Under the pieces are notes generated by a model, which saw only the letters and a program-made list of their open reading frames with translations, ran no database searches and had not been told where the DNA came from. From Altererythrobacter sp. TH136 (GTDB taxonomy: Bacteria; Pseudomonadota; Alphaproteobacteria; Sphingomonadales; Sphingomonadaceae): a DNA stretch of 64,000 nt. Location of the stretch: NCBI RefSeq assembly GCF_007065885.1, contig NZ_CP041409.1, positions 1,349,501 to 1,413,500 of the forward strand, written 5' to 3'. Position 1 is the stretch's first letter. Each line of letters starts with the position of its first letter. Positions 8,153 through 18,209 of the stretch are shown in pieces. The translations under genes were made by a program, and so were the position numbers.

Positions 8153-9801
8153 CCGGCCAGCTTCATCGTCGGCGACAGTTCGGCGGTCGGCAGCACAATC
8201 TCGATCAGCGCCGCCTCGCCACTGGCGCGCGCAGCTTCGAAGGCGGGGGCGAAATCGTCGGTCCGCTCCACCCGCCAGCCGCCGATGCCATAGCTCTGCG
8301 CCAGCGCCGCGAAATCGGGATTGACCAATTCGGTCCCGACGACGTGGCCGGGATAGCGCCGTTCCTGGTGCATCCGGATCGTGCCGTACGCGCCGTTGTT
8401 CACCACCACCACGATCACCGGCACCCGGTGGCGTACGATCGTCGCCAGTTCCGTGCTCGCCATCATGAAGCACCCGTCCCCGGCGAAGCACACCACCGGG
8501 CGGTCGCGGTGGCGGATGCCGGCGGCGATCGCGGCGGGCAGGCCATAGCCCATCGCCCCGCTGGTCGGCGCGAGCTGGGTGCCGCTGCGCTTGTAGCGAA
8601 AGAACCGGTGCAGCCAGATGGCATAGTTGCCCGCGCCGTTGGTCAGGATCGCGTCGTCCGGCAACGTGTCCGACAGCCAGCCGACGATCTTAGCCATGTC
8701 GACCGGGCCATGCACCGCAGGCGGCTGCTGCCACGCCTCGTAGTCTGCGCGGGCGGAGGTGCGCCACTCGTCCCACCGCGGCTTCAGTTCCAGCGCCGCT
8801 GCGGCCTTCGCAAAGGCGTTGACGTCGGCGGTGATCGCCAGGGTGGGCTGGTACACCCGCCCAAGCTCGCTTGCTTCGGGCAGGACATGGACCAGCTTCG
8901 GGCCCGGCAATGGCACGTCGAGATTGGTGTAGCTGTCGGTGACGATCTCACCCAGGCGAGTGCCGACCGCCAAGATCAGGTCCGCCTCGCGCCAGCGGGC
9001 CTTCAGCCGGGGATTGATGCCGAGCGCTGACTCGCCAACGTAATGGGGGTGCCGGTTGTCGAACAGATCCTGCCGCCGGAACCCGCAGGTCACCGGGATG
9101 CCGCTCGCCTCGACGAAGCGGGTGAGGTCCGCCAGCCCTTGTGCGCTCCACTGCGATCCACCCAGCACCAGCAGCGGACGCTCGGCGGTCGCCAGCAACT
9201 CCTGCAACTCGCTCAGGGCGGGGGCAGCCGGGATAGCGGCCGGCTCGGTGCCCTGCCCCGGCGCCTCGACCGCCTCGCTCAGCATGTCTTCGGGCAGCGC
9301 GATCACCACCGGCCCCGGCCGACCGCCAAGCGCGGTGGCGTAAGCCCGGCTGATGAACTCGGGAATACGCGCGGCATCGTCGATCTGGCAGGCCCACTTG
9401 GCGAGGGCGCCAAAGGTCGCGGGGTAATCGACCTCCTGGAACGCCCCCCGCCCCATCTGGTCGCGCGGCACCTGACCCACGAACAGCAACATCGGGGTGC
9501 TGTCGTGCTGCGCGGTATGGACCCCGATCGCGGCATGGCACGCCCCCGGCCCCCGGGTGACGAAGCACACCCCCGGCCGCTTGGTCAGCTTGGCCCAAGC
9601 CTCCGCCATGTTGGCCGCCCCCGCTTCATGCCGGCAGACCACGAGCGTGATCCGGTCGCCCGCCTCGTGGATCGCATCCAGCGCCGCGAGGTAGCTTTCA
9701 CCCGGCACGCAGAACACCGTGTCGACCCCCCGCGCCAGCAATTCGCGGATCAGGATCTGGCCGCCGGTCATGCGGGTGCCGGCGGGATGCGATTGAGCCA
9801 T
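8149..9801 (-). CDS. Thiamine diphosphate-dependent enzyme, acetolactate synthase-like
   Basis: This is a 550-residue ThDP enzyme of the acetolactate synthase/benzoylformate decarboxylase superfamily. The N-terminal PYR domain carries the catalytic-glutamate motif VVCRHEAGAANMAEA. A central domain covers about 190-330. The C-terminal PP domain has the ThDP/Mg motif GDGCFMMASTEL ending in the VNN pair. No regulatory-subunit gene (ilvH) is nearby and the C-terminus lacks typical biosynthetic AHAS features, so a catabolic or decarboxylase role is more likely than valine synthesis. The ATG at 9801 (MAQSHP) fits the family; an upstream in-frame ATG at 9867 is less likely. The gene is divergent from the M16 peptidase gene. 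Confidence 0.88.
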   Translation of the reverse strand: MAQSHPAGTRMTGGQILIRELLARGVDTVFCVPGESYLAALDAIHEAGDRITLVVCRHEAGAANMAEAWAKLTKRPGVCFVTRGPGACHAAIGVHTAQHDSTPMLLFVGQVPRDQMGRGAFQEVDYPATFGALAKWACQIDDAARIPEFISRAYATALGGRPGPVVIALPEDMLSEAVEAPGQGTEPAAIPAAPALSELQELLATAERPLLVLGGSQWSAQGLADLTRFVEASGIPVTCGFRRQDLFDNRHPHYVGESALGINPRLKARWREADLILAVGTRLGEIVTDSYTNLDVPLPGPKLVHVLPEASELGRVYQPTLAITADVNAFAKAAAALELKPRWDEWRTSARADYEAWQQPPAVHGPVDMAKIVGWLSDTLPDDAILTNGAGNYAIWLHRFFRYKRSGTQLAPTSGAMGYGLPAAIAAGIRHRDRPVVCFAGDGCFMMASTELATIVRHRVPVIVVVVNNGAYGTIRMHQERRYPGHVVGTELVNPDFAALAQSYGIGGWRVERTDDFAPAFEAARASGEAALIEIVLPTAELSPTMKLAG

Positions 9802-9820
9802 GGGATGCCTTGCGAAAATC

Positions 9821-9833
9821 GAGGTTGAACCTC
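9821..9833. promoter_or_regulatory. Short palindrome before the ThDP enzyme gene
   Basis: GAGGTT, one base, AACCTC forms a perfect 13-bp palindrome 20 bp upstream of the ThDP enzyme start and inside the 156-bp divergent promoter region shared with the M16 peptidase. It could be an operator half-site pair, but it is short enough to occur by chance. Confidence 0.25.
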
Positions 9834-9957
9834 TTGTGCGCCTATCAAGCGGACCCGTTCTATTCAAACGGCAGATGCGAGCCGACCAAAGGGGTGGCCG
9901 GGGGACGCGTCATCTGTCATCTGTGGCGCACTATTGGGGACGCAGAGGATCACACAC

Positions 9958-12861
9958 ATGACCGACATCAACTCGACCGCGCACCGCGCGCGCCGCCTGC
10001 CGCTCGCCGTGCGCGCATCGCTTCTGGCGATTGCCGCCGCCGGCCTTGCGGTACCGGCATCGGCACAGGACGCGGATCGCGCGCCGCAGACCGCCGCTCA
10101 GTCGCAGACGACCGGCATTCCCGCCTGGGGCCTTACCAGCGCCGAGCTGCCGGCCGATCCCACCGTACGCTGGGGCATCCTGCCCAACGGCATGCGCTAT
10201 GCGATCCGGCACAACGAAACCCCCAAGGGCGCAGCGGTGATCCGCTTCGCCTTCAACGTCGGGATGCGGGAAGCGGAGGCCGCCCAGTTCGGTGCGCCGC
10301 ACTTCCTGGAACACATGGCGTTCAACGGATCGACCAACATTCCCGAAGGCGAGTTGGTCAAGCGGCTCGAGCGGCTCGGCCTTGCGTTCGGCGCCGACAC
10401 CAACGCCGAAACCGATCTGGAACACACGACCTACAAGCTCGACCTGCCGAACACCAACGCGGAGACGGTCGACGGGGCGCTGACGTTCATGCGCGAGCTC
10501 GCTTCGGAACTGACCATCGATCAGGCAGCCGTCGATCGTGAGCGCGGGATTATCCTGTCCGAGTACCGGGTGCGCAACGTGCCGCAGATCCGCCGCCTGC
10601 TCGACTCGCTCGGCAAGCAGATCCCCAACTCGCGCTTTGGGGCGGGCATGACCGGAACTCCGGACACGATCGGCAACATCTCGGCCGCCGATCTGCGGGC
10701 GTTCTACGAGGGTTACTATCGCCCCGACCGCGCCACGCTGGTGATGGTCGGTGACTTCGATGTCGATGCAATGGAACAGGAAATCCGCTCGCGCTTCGCG
10801 GGCTGGAAGGCAAAGGGTCCGGCCAAGGAACTCTATACCCCCGCCATCGCCCCCGTCGCCAAGCCGGTCGTTGCGACCTTCACCGACCCGTCGATCCCCG
10901 AGATCATCGAATTCAGCCGGGTAGCTGGCTATCAGGTGCCGGCAAATTCGGTCGAGGAACAGCGCCGCGCGACGCTGGAAGCGATCGCCAGCGTGGCCCT
11001 CTCAAACCGCCTCGCGACCTTGAGCCGCAGCGCGGACAGTCCGATCATCGGCGGCCAGGCCATGGTGCAGGATGTCGCCCGTACCGCCCGGACCGCAACC
11101 GCGATCGTCGTCGCCAAGGAGGGCCAGTGGCAGCCCGCGCTTGCCATTGGCGAGCAGGAGCTGCGGCGCGCGATCCAGTTCGGCTTCACCGAGGCCGAGA
11201 TCGCCGAATCCAGGGCCAACATCCGCACCGCTCTGGAGAACGCGGTCGCGCAGGAAGCCGGCCGGCGGAGCGGCGCGATCGCCGATCAGATCGCCACCGC
11301 ATCGCTGTCCAACAGCGTGTACCTGTCACCGGCACAGACCCTGGCGCTGTACAATGCGCTTGAGCCGACGCTGACCGCGGAGGAAGCAGGCAAGGCGTTC
11401 CGCGCGGCCTGGAACGGCGGCCCGACGCTGGTGCACGTCGCCACCAAGCAGGAGGTCGGCGGAGGCATCGCCGCAGTTGAAAGCGCGCTCGCCACCAGCA
11501 CCCAGGTCGCTGTCACCGCTCCGGTCGAACAGGCGACGAAGGCATTTGCCTATGACGACTTCGGTCCTGCCGGCAAAGTAGTCTCGGATACCTCGATCGC
11601 CGACCTCGGCATCCGTTCGGTCCGCTTCGCCAACGGCGTGCAGCTCAACCTCAAGAAGACCGCGTTCGAACCTGGCAAGATCGCCTGGTACGCCAAGGTT
11701 GGACCCGGCGCGCAGGTGTTTCCGGCGGACAAGCCGGGCCTGACCGTCGCCAGCCAGGTGCTCACCTCGCTCAATGGCCTGGGCAAGCACGACGTCGACG
11801 AACTGCGCCGGATCACCGCAGGTCGCCAGGTCGGCGTGGGTCTGGCCGTGGATACCGATGGCATCGTCGCTTCGGGCGCGACCACCTCGGCCGATCTCGA
11901 CCTGCAGATGAAGCTGCTGGCCGCCCAGTTGACCGATCCCGCGTACGACCCGGCCACCCAGGCGCAGTGGGCCGGCATTGCGCCGGTCGTTGCCAAGAAC
12001 ATCGCGTCCAATCCGTCGCAGCTGGCGAGCATCGCCGTGCCCTTCAAGTTGACGGGCGGGGACGCCCGGTTCGGGTTCGGCAACCCCGAAGACCTGACCG
12101 CTCGCAGCCTGGACGAAGTCAAGGCCGCGCTGGCGCCGCAACTGGCAAGCGGCGGAGTGGAGATTGGCCTGGTGGGCGACTTCGACGAGGCCGCCGCGAT
12201 CGCCGCTGTGGCGCAGACGCTGGGAGCGGTTCCCCGGCGCGGCGATCCGGCCGCCAACCCCGCTGGCGTGAAGGCGGTCACCTTCACCGCCGATCGCACC
12301 CCGCAGACCATCTATCATGGCGGTTCGGCGGACCAGGGCGCGATCGCGCTCGCATGGCCGACGACCGACGGCAAGAACCTCAAGGATTCGCTGACTCGCG
12401 ACCTGCTGGCCGGGGTCATGGGCCTGCGGCTGATCGACGTGGTCCGCGAGGAACTGGGCGCGACCTACACGCCGAACGCCCAGTCCGTTGATTCGCTGAC
12501 CTACAAGGGCTTTGGCTATCTCACCGCTTCGGCCCCGGCAGACCCGGCTTCGATGGACGAAGTCGCCGCCGCCGTGCGCAAGATCGCGGCCGATCTGCGC
12601 ACCAATCCTCCCACTGCCGACGAGATGCTGCGGGCGCGCAAGCCCACTCTCGAGCGCTGGCAGCGGCAGGAACGGGAGAACAACAGCTGGGTGGCGCTGG
12701 TGTCCGAGGCGCAGACCCGGTCGGACCTACTCGACCGGCGGCGTAACCGTGCGCGCGTGCTCGAAGGGATCACGGCGGCGGAGATCAAGGCTGCCGCGCA
12801 GCGCTATCTCGACCCCGCCAAGTCGGTCGAATTGAGGGTTCTGCCCAAGCCTGCTGGCTGA
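9958..12861 (+). CDS. Secreted M16-family zinc peptidase (pitrilysin type)
   Basis: This is a periplasmic or envelope zinc metallopeptidase of family M16, with two homologous halves in one chain of 967 residues. The ATG at 9958 has an AGAGGA ribosome-binding site 8 bp upstream. A signal peptide covers residues 1-36 (PASA|QD). The inverted zinc motif HFLEH is at residues 115-119, with downstream acidic residues in ETDLEHTTY as candidates for the third ligand. The second, inactive M16 half starts at about residue 560 and ends with the conserved region ATYTPNAQS. Such proteins degrade small or misfolded peptides in the periplasm. It appears monocistronic. Confidence 0.93.
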   Translation: MTDINSTAHRARRLPLAVRASLLAIAAAGLAVPASAQDADRAPQTAAQSQTTGIPAWGLTSAELPADPTVRWGILPNGMRYAIRHNETPKGAAVIRFAFNVGMREAEAAQFGAPHFLEHMAFNGSTNIPEGELVKRLERLGLAFGADTNAETDLEHTTYKLDLPNTNAETVDGALTFMRELASELTIDQAAVDRERGIILSEYRVRNVPQIRRLLDSLGKQIPNSRFGAGMTGTPDTIGNISAADLRAFYEGYYRPDRATLVMVGDFDVDAMEQEIRSRFAGWKAKGPAKELYTPAIAPVAKPVVATFTDPSIPEIIEFSRVAGYQVPANSVEEQRRATLEAIASVALSNRLATLSRSADSPIIGGQAMVQDVARTARTATAIVVAKEGQWQPALAIGEQELRRAIQFGFTEAEIAESRANIRTALENAVAQEAGRRSGAIADQIATASLSNSVYLSPAQTLALYNALEPTLTAEEAGKAFRAAWNGGPTLVHVATKQEVGGGIAAVESALATSTQVAVTAPVEQATKAFAYDDFGPAGKVVSDTSIADLGIRSVRFANGVQLNLKKTAFEPGKIAWYAKVGPGAQVFPADKPGLTVASQVLTSLNGLGKHDVDELRRITAGRQVGVGLAVDTDGIVASGATTSADLDLQMKLLAAQLTDPAYDPATQAQWAGIAPVVAKNIASNPSQLASIAVPFKLTGGDARFGFGNPEDLTARSLDEVKAALAPQLASGGVEIGLVGDFDEAAAIAAVAQTLGAVPRRGDPAANPAGVKAVTFTADRTPQTIYHGGSADQGAIALAWPTTDGKNLKDSLTRDLLAGVMGLRLIDVVREELGATYTPNAQSVDSLTYKGFGYLTASAPADPASMDEVAAAVRKIAADLRTNPPTADEMLRARKPTLERWQRQERENNSWVALVSEAQTRSDLLDRRRNRARVLEGITAAEIKAAAQRYLDPAKSVELRVLPKPAG

Positions 12862-12868
12862 GTGTATA

Positions 12869-12905
12869 GGCGAACCGGGGCGCTGCTCAGGCGGTCCGGT
12901 TCGCC
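12869..12905. terminator. Candidate bidirectional terminator hairpin between convergent genes
   Basis: Perfect 10-bp arms GGCGAACCGG (12869-12878) and CCGGTTCGCC (12896-12905) enclose a 17-base loop. It lies just after the M16 peptidase stop and overlaps the last codons of the convergent transporter gene. There is no strong T-tract, so it would be a weak or Rho-assisted stop in both directions. Confidence 0.45.
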
Positions 12906-14218
12906 CATTCCCGATTAATATACAACGCGCCCAGCGTGCAGATCACGCCGGACAGCAGGTACAACCCGACCGACCACAAGCCGAACCGGCTGGCGAGGAA
13001 CAGCGCGACGAACGGCGCGAAACCCGCACCGATGAACCACGCCGAGTTAGAGACGATCGCCGCTCCGGTATAACGGTGGACCGCCGGGAAGCTCGCGTTC
13101 ACCGCACCCGCCGACTGGCCGAAGGCGAGCCCCAGCAGCACGAACCCACCGAACATGTAGGCAGCTTCCCCCACCGGGCCGGCGCCGAGCAGCTGCGGCG
13201 CGAAGCCGCTGTATGCACCGATCAGCGCCGCCGACACGCCCAGCACCGCCCGCCGGCCCACCCGGTCCGCGATCACGCCTGACGCCAGGATCGAGACGAC
13301 ACAGATCATCGCCCCCACCGCTTCAATGATGAGGAACCGGACCACATCCTCGCCTGTGCTGAGGGTGACCCACGACAGCGGGAACACCGTCACCAGATGG
13401 AACAGCGCAAAGCTTGCCAGCGGAGCGAATGCGCCCAGCGTGATCGTGCGCCACTCGCTCCGCAGCGTCTGGAACGGCGGGGACGGTTGCAGATCGCGGG
13501 TCTCGAACAGGCGCTTGAATTCGGGCGTGGCGACCAGTCGCAACCGCGCGAACAGCGCGACCACGTTGATCGCGAGCGCAACGAAGAACGGGTAGCGCCA
13601 GCCCCAGGTGAGAAAATCCTGCGGAGTCAGCAGCGCCGTGAAATAGGCGAACAATCCGCTCGCCACCACCAGTCCGAGCGGCGCCCCGAGCTGCGGGATC
13701 ATCGAATACCATCCGCGGCGGTCCTCCGGCGCGTTGAGCTGCAGCAGCGACGGCAGGCCATCCCAGGCGCCGCCGAGCGCGATGCCCTGGCACAAGCGGA
13801 AGAACGCCAGCAGCCACACCGAAAGCGCGCCGACCCGCTCGTATCCCGGCAGCAAGGCGATCACCATGGTCGACCCGCCGAGCAGGAACAGCGCGATGGT
13901 CAATTTCACGCCGCGGCCGTGCCGCTGGTCGATCGCGGTGAAGATCAGGGTTCCGATCGGGCGGCCGACGAATGCGAGCGCGAAGATCAGAAACGAATAG
14001 AGGGTGCCGGTCAGCGGATCGACGTACGGGAACACCAGCGAGGGAAATACGAGCACCGAGGCGATCGCGTAGACGAAGAAGTCGAAGAACTCGCTCGTGC
14101 GGCCGACGATCACGCCGATCGCGATATCGCCCGGTCGGATGTCGCCATGGCGGGCATTCACAAGCTGGGCATCGCGTTCGAGCGGCGCCGAGTTGGATGC
14201 CGGGGCGGGAGCGGTCAT
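12887..14218 (-). CDS. MFS transporter, metabolite:H+ symporter (MHS) type
   Basis: This is an inner-membrane major facilitator protein of 443 residues with about 12 membrane segments. It resembles the metabolite:H+ symporters (ProP, KgtP, ShiA type) through the N-terminal VGRTSEFFDFFVYAIA stretch, the loop FVGRPIGTLIF with the following DQRHGRG, and the FRLCQGIALGGAWDG segment. Typical substrates of the group are small carboxylates or zwitterions; the substrate here is unknown. The ATG at 14218 was chosen because an AAGGAG ribosome-binding site sits just upstream. The gene is divergent from cyoA, with 152 bp between the starts. Confidence 0.88.
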   Translation of the reverse strand: MTAPAPASNSAPLERDAQLVNARHGDIRPGDIAIGVIVGRTSEFFDFFVYAIASVLVFPSLVFPYVDPLTGTLYSFLIFALAFVGRPIGTLIFTAIDQRHGRGVKLTIALFLLGGSTMVIALLPGYERVGALSVWLLAFFRLCQGIALGGAWDGLPSLLQLNAPEDRRGWYSMIPQLGAPLGLVVASGLFAYFTALLTPQDFLTWGWRYPFFVALAINVVALFARLRLVATPEFKRLFETRDLQPSPPFQTLRSEWRTITLGAFAPLASFALFHLVTVFPLSWVTLSTGEDVVRFLIIEAVGAMICVVSILASGVIADRVGRRAVLGVSAALIGAYSGFAPQLLGAGPVGEAAYMFGGFVLLGLAFGQSAGAVNASFPAVHRYTGAAIVSNSAWFIGAGFAPFVALFLASRFGLWSVGLYLLSGVICTLGALYINREWANRTA

Positions 14219-14316
14219 CGCTTGGGTTTCTCCTTCGCTTGCATCTCTTGTTGCGCCGCGAACGCGTGGGCGCAAGACTGCGGGTTGCGTATTGACCCGG
14301 CAGGCCGGTTTTTGGG

Positions 14317-14335
14317 ATTGGACAAAATGTCCAAT
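14317..14335. promoter_or_regulatory. 19-bp perfect palindrome upstream of the quinol oxidase operon
   Basis: ATTGGACA and TGTCCAAT are perfect 8-bp inverted arms around AAA. The site is 35 bp before the cyoA ATG and 98 bp from the divergent transporter start. A TTGACC -35-like hexamer lies at 14292-14297, so the palindrome would overlap a -10 or start-site position and could act as a repressor operator. It does not match the usual RegA site pattern. Which regulator binds is unknown. Confidence 0.55.
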
Positions 14336-14370
14336 GTCAGACGGAATGTCTCTCCGGCTAGTGGAGGACC

Positions 14371-15552
14371 ATGCTGCAGCACATCCCAGTCCGGATCCGC
14401 CGCCTGAAAGCGGCCCTGCTGATTCCGCTTGTCGCGATTCTTGCCGCGTGCGATCGCGCGGTGCTCAACCCCGCCGGGGACGTGGCGCGCCAGCAGCGCG
14501 ATATCATCTATATCTCGACCGGCCTCATGCTGCTGATCATCGTGCCGGTGATGCTTCTGATCGTCGTGTTTGCCTGGCGATATCGCAAGGGCGCCGGCGG
14601 CACGTACGATCCCGATTTCGATCACTCCACCTCGCTCGAGCTGGTCATCTGGTCGGTCCCTTTGCTGATCATCATCATCCTGGGCGCGCTGACCTGGTCG
14701 AGCACGCACCTGCTCGATCCGTTCCGCCCGCTCGATATGAAAGCGAACGCACAGGAAGCGCGCGCTCCGGTATCCGATCCGCTGCGCGTGCAGGTGGTCT
14801 CTCTCGACTGGAAGTGGCTGTTCATCTACCCCGAACAGGGGATCGCCACAGTCAACGAACTGGCCCTGCCGGTCGACCGGCAAGTGCGGTTCGACCTCAC
14901 CTCCACCAATATGATGAACACGTTCTATGCGCCCACGATGGCGGGCATGATCTACGTGATGCCGGGGATGCAGAGCACGCTGCACGCGGTGATCAACCGG
15001 CCAGGCAGCTACGAAGGGCTTTCGGCCAATTACAGCGGCCACGGGTTTGCCAACATGCGCTTCCAGCTGAAGGGGATGGACCAAGCCGCCTTCGACAACT
15101 GGGTCGCGCAGGCCAAAGCATCGGGCCGAACGCTTGATCTGGCATCCTATTCCCAGCTCGCGAAGCCCAGCGAAAAGGTGCCGCCGATGTTCTTCGGGTC
15201 GGTGGACCAGGACCTCTACCGCCGCGTCCTCGAGCGCTGCGTGGAGCCCGGCACGCCGTGCATGACGGACCTGATGGAATACGACCGGAAGCAGGGCGGC
15301 GGCCATCCGCACGAGACACGCCCCGGCGCAGGCATGCCGCAGCGGGGCAATTCGATGCCGATGCACGGTCCCAAGGCGGAGGGCGCGCTGCTCAGGGAGC
15401 CAAGTGAGAAGGGCTCCGGCGCCAACGTAACCAAGCCGGCAAATCCTGCCGATGCCGGTGGCGCGACCCGTCCGAACGACCCGCGCAACCGCGACATGTC
15501 CGCTCTCGATCCGCGATCGGCGCCGTTCGCCCGCGCTGATGCCAACGCCTGA
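14371..15552 (+). CDS. cyoA: Cytochrome o-type ubiquinol oxidase subunit II
   Basis: Subunit II of a proton-pumping heme-copper quinol oxidase, anchored in the inner membrane with a periplasmic cupredoxin-like domain. A lipoprotein signal ends in ILAAC near residue 27. Two membrane helices follow (about 47-68 and 90-110). The cupredoxin domain lacks the CuA cysteine ligands, as expected for a quinol oxidase. At 393 residues it is longer than the E. coli protein because of a C-terminal tail (about 305-393) rich in Met, His and Pro. The ATG at 14371 follows a GGAGG ribosome-binding site. It is the first gene of a seven-gene cluster. Confidence 0.95.
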   Translation: MLQHIPVRIRRLKAALLIPLVAILAACDRAVLNPAGDVARQQRDIIYISTGLMLLIIVPVMLLIVVFAWRYRKGAGGTYDPDFDHSTSLELVIWSVPLLIIIILGALTWSSTHLLDPFRPLDMKANAQEARAPVSDPLRVQVVSLDWKWLFIYPEQGIATVNELALPVDRQVRFDLTSTNMMNTFYAPTMAGMIYVMPGMQSTLHAVINRPGSYEGLSANYSGHGFANMRFQLKGMDQAAFDNWVAQAKASGRTLDLASYSQLAKPSEKVPPMFFGSVDQDLYRRVLERCVEPGTPCMTDLMEYDRKQGGGHPHETRPGAGMPQRGNSMPMHGPKAEGALLREPSEKGSGANVTKPANPADAGGATRPNDPRNRDMSALDPRSAPFARADANA

Positions 15553-15572
15553 TTTTCCTGGAGCCAAGCCCA

Positions 15573-17573
15573 GTGTTCGATGCCTCGCTCGCCAAGATCA
15601 TCTTCGGCCGCCTCACCTGGGAAAGTTTCCCGGTTCACGAGCCGATCCTGCTCGGCACCTTTGCCGTGGTGGTGGTGCTGGGCGTGGGCATCCTGGCCGC
15701 CGTCACCAGGTTCAAGCTGTGGGGCTGGCTCTGGCGCGAATGGCTGACCACCGTCGATCACAAGAAGATCGGCATCATGTACATCATCCTGGGCGTCGTC
15801 ATGCTGCTGCGCGGCTTTGCCGACGCGCTGATGATGCGGGCGCAGCAGGCGATCGCGTTCGGCGGCAACGAGGGCTACCTCCCCGCTCACCACTTTGACC
15901 AGGTATTTACCGCCCACGGGACGATCATGATCTTCTTCGTGGCGATCCCTCTGATTTCCGGGATCATCAACTATGTCATGCCGCTGCAGATCGGCGCGCG
16001 CGACGTGGCGTTTCCGTTCCTTAACAGCCTCTCGTTCTGGCTGACGGTCGCGGGCGCGCTGCTGGTGATGGTGTCCCTGTTCATCGGGGAGTTTTCGACC
16101 GCGGGGTGGCTCAACTACGTGCCGGTCGCCAATCTGCAGAACAGTCCCGGGGTGGGGCCGGACTATTACCTGTGGGCGCTGCAGATAGCTGGCGTCGGCA
16201 CGACCTTGTCCGCGATCAACATGGTCACGACCATCATCAAGATGCGCGCGCCCGGCATGAGCATGATGAAGCTGCCGGTGTTCTGCTGGACCGCGCTGTG
16301 CAGCCAGGTGCTGGCGATCGCGATCTTCCCGGTGCTGACCGGCGCGTTCGCGATGCTGATGCTCGACCGCTATCTCGGCACCAACTTCTTTACGAACGAT
16401 CTCGGCGGCAATCCGATGATGTACTGGAACCTGGTGTGGGTGTGGGGCCACCCCGAGGTGTACGTCCTCATCCTGCCGGTGTTCGGAATCTATTCGGAGA
16501 TCACCTCGACCTTCACCGGCAAGCGCCTGTTCGGCTATTCGTCGATGGTTTACGCGACGGTCGTCATCACGATCCTGAGCTACCTGGTGTGGCTGCACCA
16601 CTTCTTCACGATGGGCTCCGGCGCCAGCGTCAACAGCTTCTTCGGCATCGCGACGATGGTGATCGCGATCCCCACGGGCGCCAAGATCTTCAACTGGCTG
16701 TTCACGATGTACCGCGGATCCATCCGGTTCGAGCTGCCGATGATGTGGGTCATCGCGTTCATGCTGACCTTCGTGGTGGGCGGGATGACCGGGGTGCTGC
16801 TGGCCGTGCCCCCGGCAGATTTCGTGCTGCACAACTCGCTGTTCCTGGTGGCACACTTCCACAACGTCATCATCGGCGGCGTGGTGTTCGGACTGTTTGC
16901 CGGGATCGAGTACTGGTGGCCCAAGGCCTTCGGCTTCAAGCTCGATCCGTTCTGGGGCAAGATCCACTTCTGGGGGTGGGTGGTCGGCTACTGGGTAGCG
17001 TGGACCCCGATCTACATCGTCGGCCTGATGGGCACGACGCGCCGCACGCGTTATCTGGAGGATCCCACGCTCCAACCGTGGTTCGTCATCGCCGCCATTG
17101 GCGCGGTGATCATCGCCATCGGCATCGCGGCGTTCGTCATCCAGATCGCGGTCAGCATCAAGAACCGCGAGAAGCTGCGCGACAACAGCGGCGATCCGTG
17201 GGACGGCCGCACGCTGGAATGGTCGACCACCTCGCCGCCGCCGGCGTACAACTTCGCCTTCACGCCCGTCGTCCATGACCTCGACGCCTGGTACGACATG
17301 AAGCGGCGCGGCTGCCAGCAGCCGGAGGGCGGTTACCTGCCGATCCACATGCCAAGGAACACAGGGATGGGCGTGATCCTGTCCGGCCTCGCGACGGTGC
17401 TTGGTTTTGCGATGGTGTGGTACATCTGGTGGCTCGCGGCACTGGCGTTCGCCGCGCTGACAATCATCTCCATCGCGCACACTTTCAACACCGACCGCGA
17501 CTATTACATTCCGGCGGACGAGGTGGAGCGGTCCGAACGCGGGCAGCGCCCGCTGCTGGCTGCGGGAGCCTGA
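15573..17573 (+). CDS. cyoB: Cytochrome o-type ubiquinol oxidase subunit I
   Basis: This is the catalytic subunit, which reduces oxygen at a heme-CuB centre and pumps protons. It has 666 residues and about 15 membrane helices. Key features visible are the HPEVY motif (CuB histidine and the cross-linked tyrosine), the HHFF pair of CuB histidines, and the HFHNVIIGG segment carrying heme-ligand histidines. The start is a GTG at 15573 with TGGAG about 10 bp upstream; no ATG precedes the conserved N-terminus. It lies 20 bp after cyoA and 3 bp before cyoC. Confidence 0.97.
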   Translation: MFDASLAKIIFGRLTWESFPVHEPILLGTFAVVVVLGVGILAAVTRFKLWGWLWREWLTTVDHKKIGIMYIILGVVMLLRGFADALMMRAQQAIAFGGNEGYLPAHHFDQVFTAHGTIMIFFVAIPLISGIINYVMPLQIGARDVAFPFLNSLSFWLTVAGALLVMVSLFIGEFSTAGWLNYVPVANLQNSPGVGPDYYLWALQIAGVGTTLSAINMVTTIIKMRAPGMSMMKLPVFCWTALCSQVLAIAIFPVLTGAFAMLMLDRYLGTNFFTNDLGGNPMMYWNLVWVWGHPEVYVLILPVFGIYSEITSTFTGKRLFGYSSMVYATVVITILSYLVWLHHFFTMGSGASVNSFFGIATMVIAIPTGAKIFNWLFTMYRGSIRFELPMMWVIAFMLTFVVGGMTGVLLAVPPADFVLHNSLFLVAHFHNVIIGGVVFGLFAGIEYWWPKAFGFKLDPFWGKIHFWGWVVGYWVAWTPIYIVGLMGTTRRTRYLEDPTLQPWFVIAAIGAVIIAIGIAAFVIQIAVSIKNREKLRDNSGDPWDGRTLEWSTTSPPPAYNFAFTPVVHDLDAWYDMKRRGCQQPEGGYLPIHMPRNTGMGVILSGLATVLGFAMVWYIWWLAALAFAALTIISIAHTFNTDRDYYIPADEVERSERGQRPLLAAGA

Positions 17574-17576
17574 ACG

Positions 17577-18209
17577 ATGGCGAGTATCCCCCACGATCCA
17601 GCGACCGACGCGCCCCGGTTCTACGTCACCGAAGAAGATCATCACGTCCACGCCGGTAGCCCGACCATACTGGGCTTCTGGATCTACCTGATGAGTGACG
17701 CGCTCCTCTTCGCGGCCCTGTTCGCGACGTATGGCGTAATCGGCACCAGCTATGCCGGCGGTCCTGTCCCGCGCGAGATTTTCGAACTGCCGCTGGTGGC
17801 GCTCAACACCGCGATCCTGCTGGTGAGTTCGATCACTTATGGCTTTGCGATGCTGGCGCTCGACAGCGGCAGAGCCCGCAGCGTGCAGCTGTGGCTGGTG
17901 GTGACCGGCCTGCTGGGCATCGCGTTCGTCGGCGTCGAGATGTACGAGTTCTCCAAGCTGATCGCCGAAGGCGCCACGCCGCAGCGCAGCGGTTTCCTGT
18001 CGGCATTCTTCACGCTCGTCGGCGCACACGGGCTCCACGTGACGATCGGCATCATCTGGATCGGCGTCATGCTGGTGCAACTCGCCCAGCGCGGCGTCAC
18101 GATTGAAAACCGGCGCCGGCTGCTGTGCCTCAGCATGTTCTGGCACTTCCTCGACGTCGTGTGGATCGGCGTCTTCACGTTTGTCTATCTGCTGGGAATG
18201 GTGCGATGA
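17577..18209 (+). CDS. cyoC: Cytochrome o-type ubiquinol oxidase subunit III
   Basis: Subunit III of the quinol oxidase, an inner-membrane protein of 210 residues with five hydrophobic segments. The LGFWIYLMSDALLFAALFAT stretch and the later GAHGLHVTIGIIW segment are typical of CyoC. It is needed for stability and proton-pump function of the complex. The ATG at 17577 comes directly after cyoB, and the stop overlaps the cyoD start in an ATGA pattern. Confidence 0.96.
   Translation: MASIPHDPATDAPRFYVTEEDHHVHAGSPTILGFWIYLMSDALLFAALFATYGVIGTSYAGGPVPREIFELPLVALNTAILLVSSITYGFAMLALDSGRARSVQLWLVVTGLLGIAFVGVEMYEFSKLIAEGATPQRSGFLSAFFTLVGAHGLHVTIGIIWIGVMLVQLAQRGVTIENRRRLLCLSMFWHFLDVVWIGVFTFVYLLGMVR

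Noticed and set aside
15216-18146. Long minus-strand open frame opposite cyoABC.
   Set aside because: It is a shadow of the quinol oxidase genes, rich in His, Asp, Arg and Gln, without any recognisable motif or ribosome-binding site.
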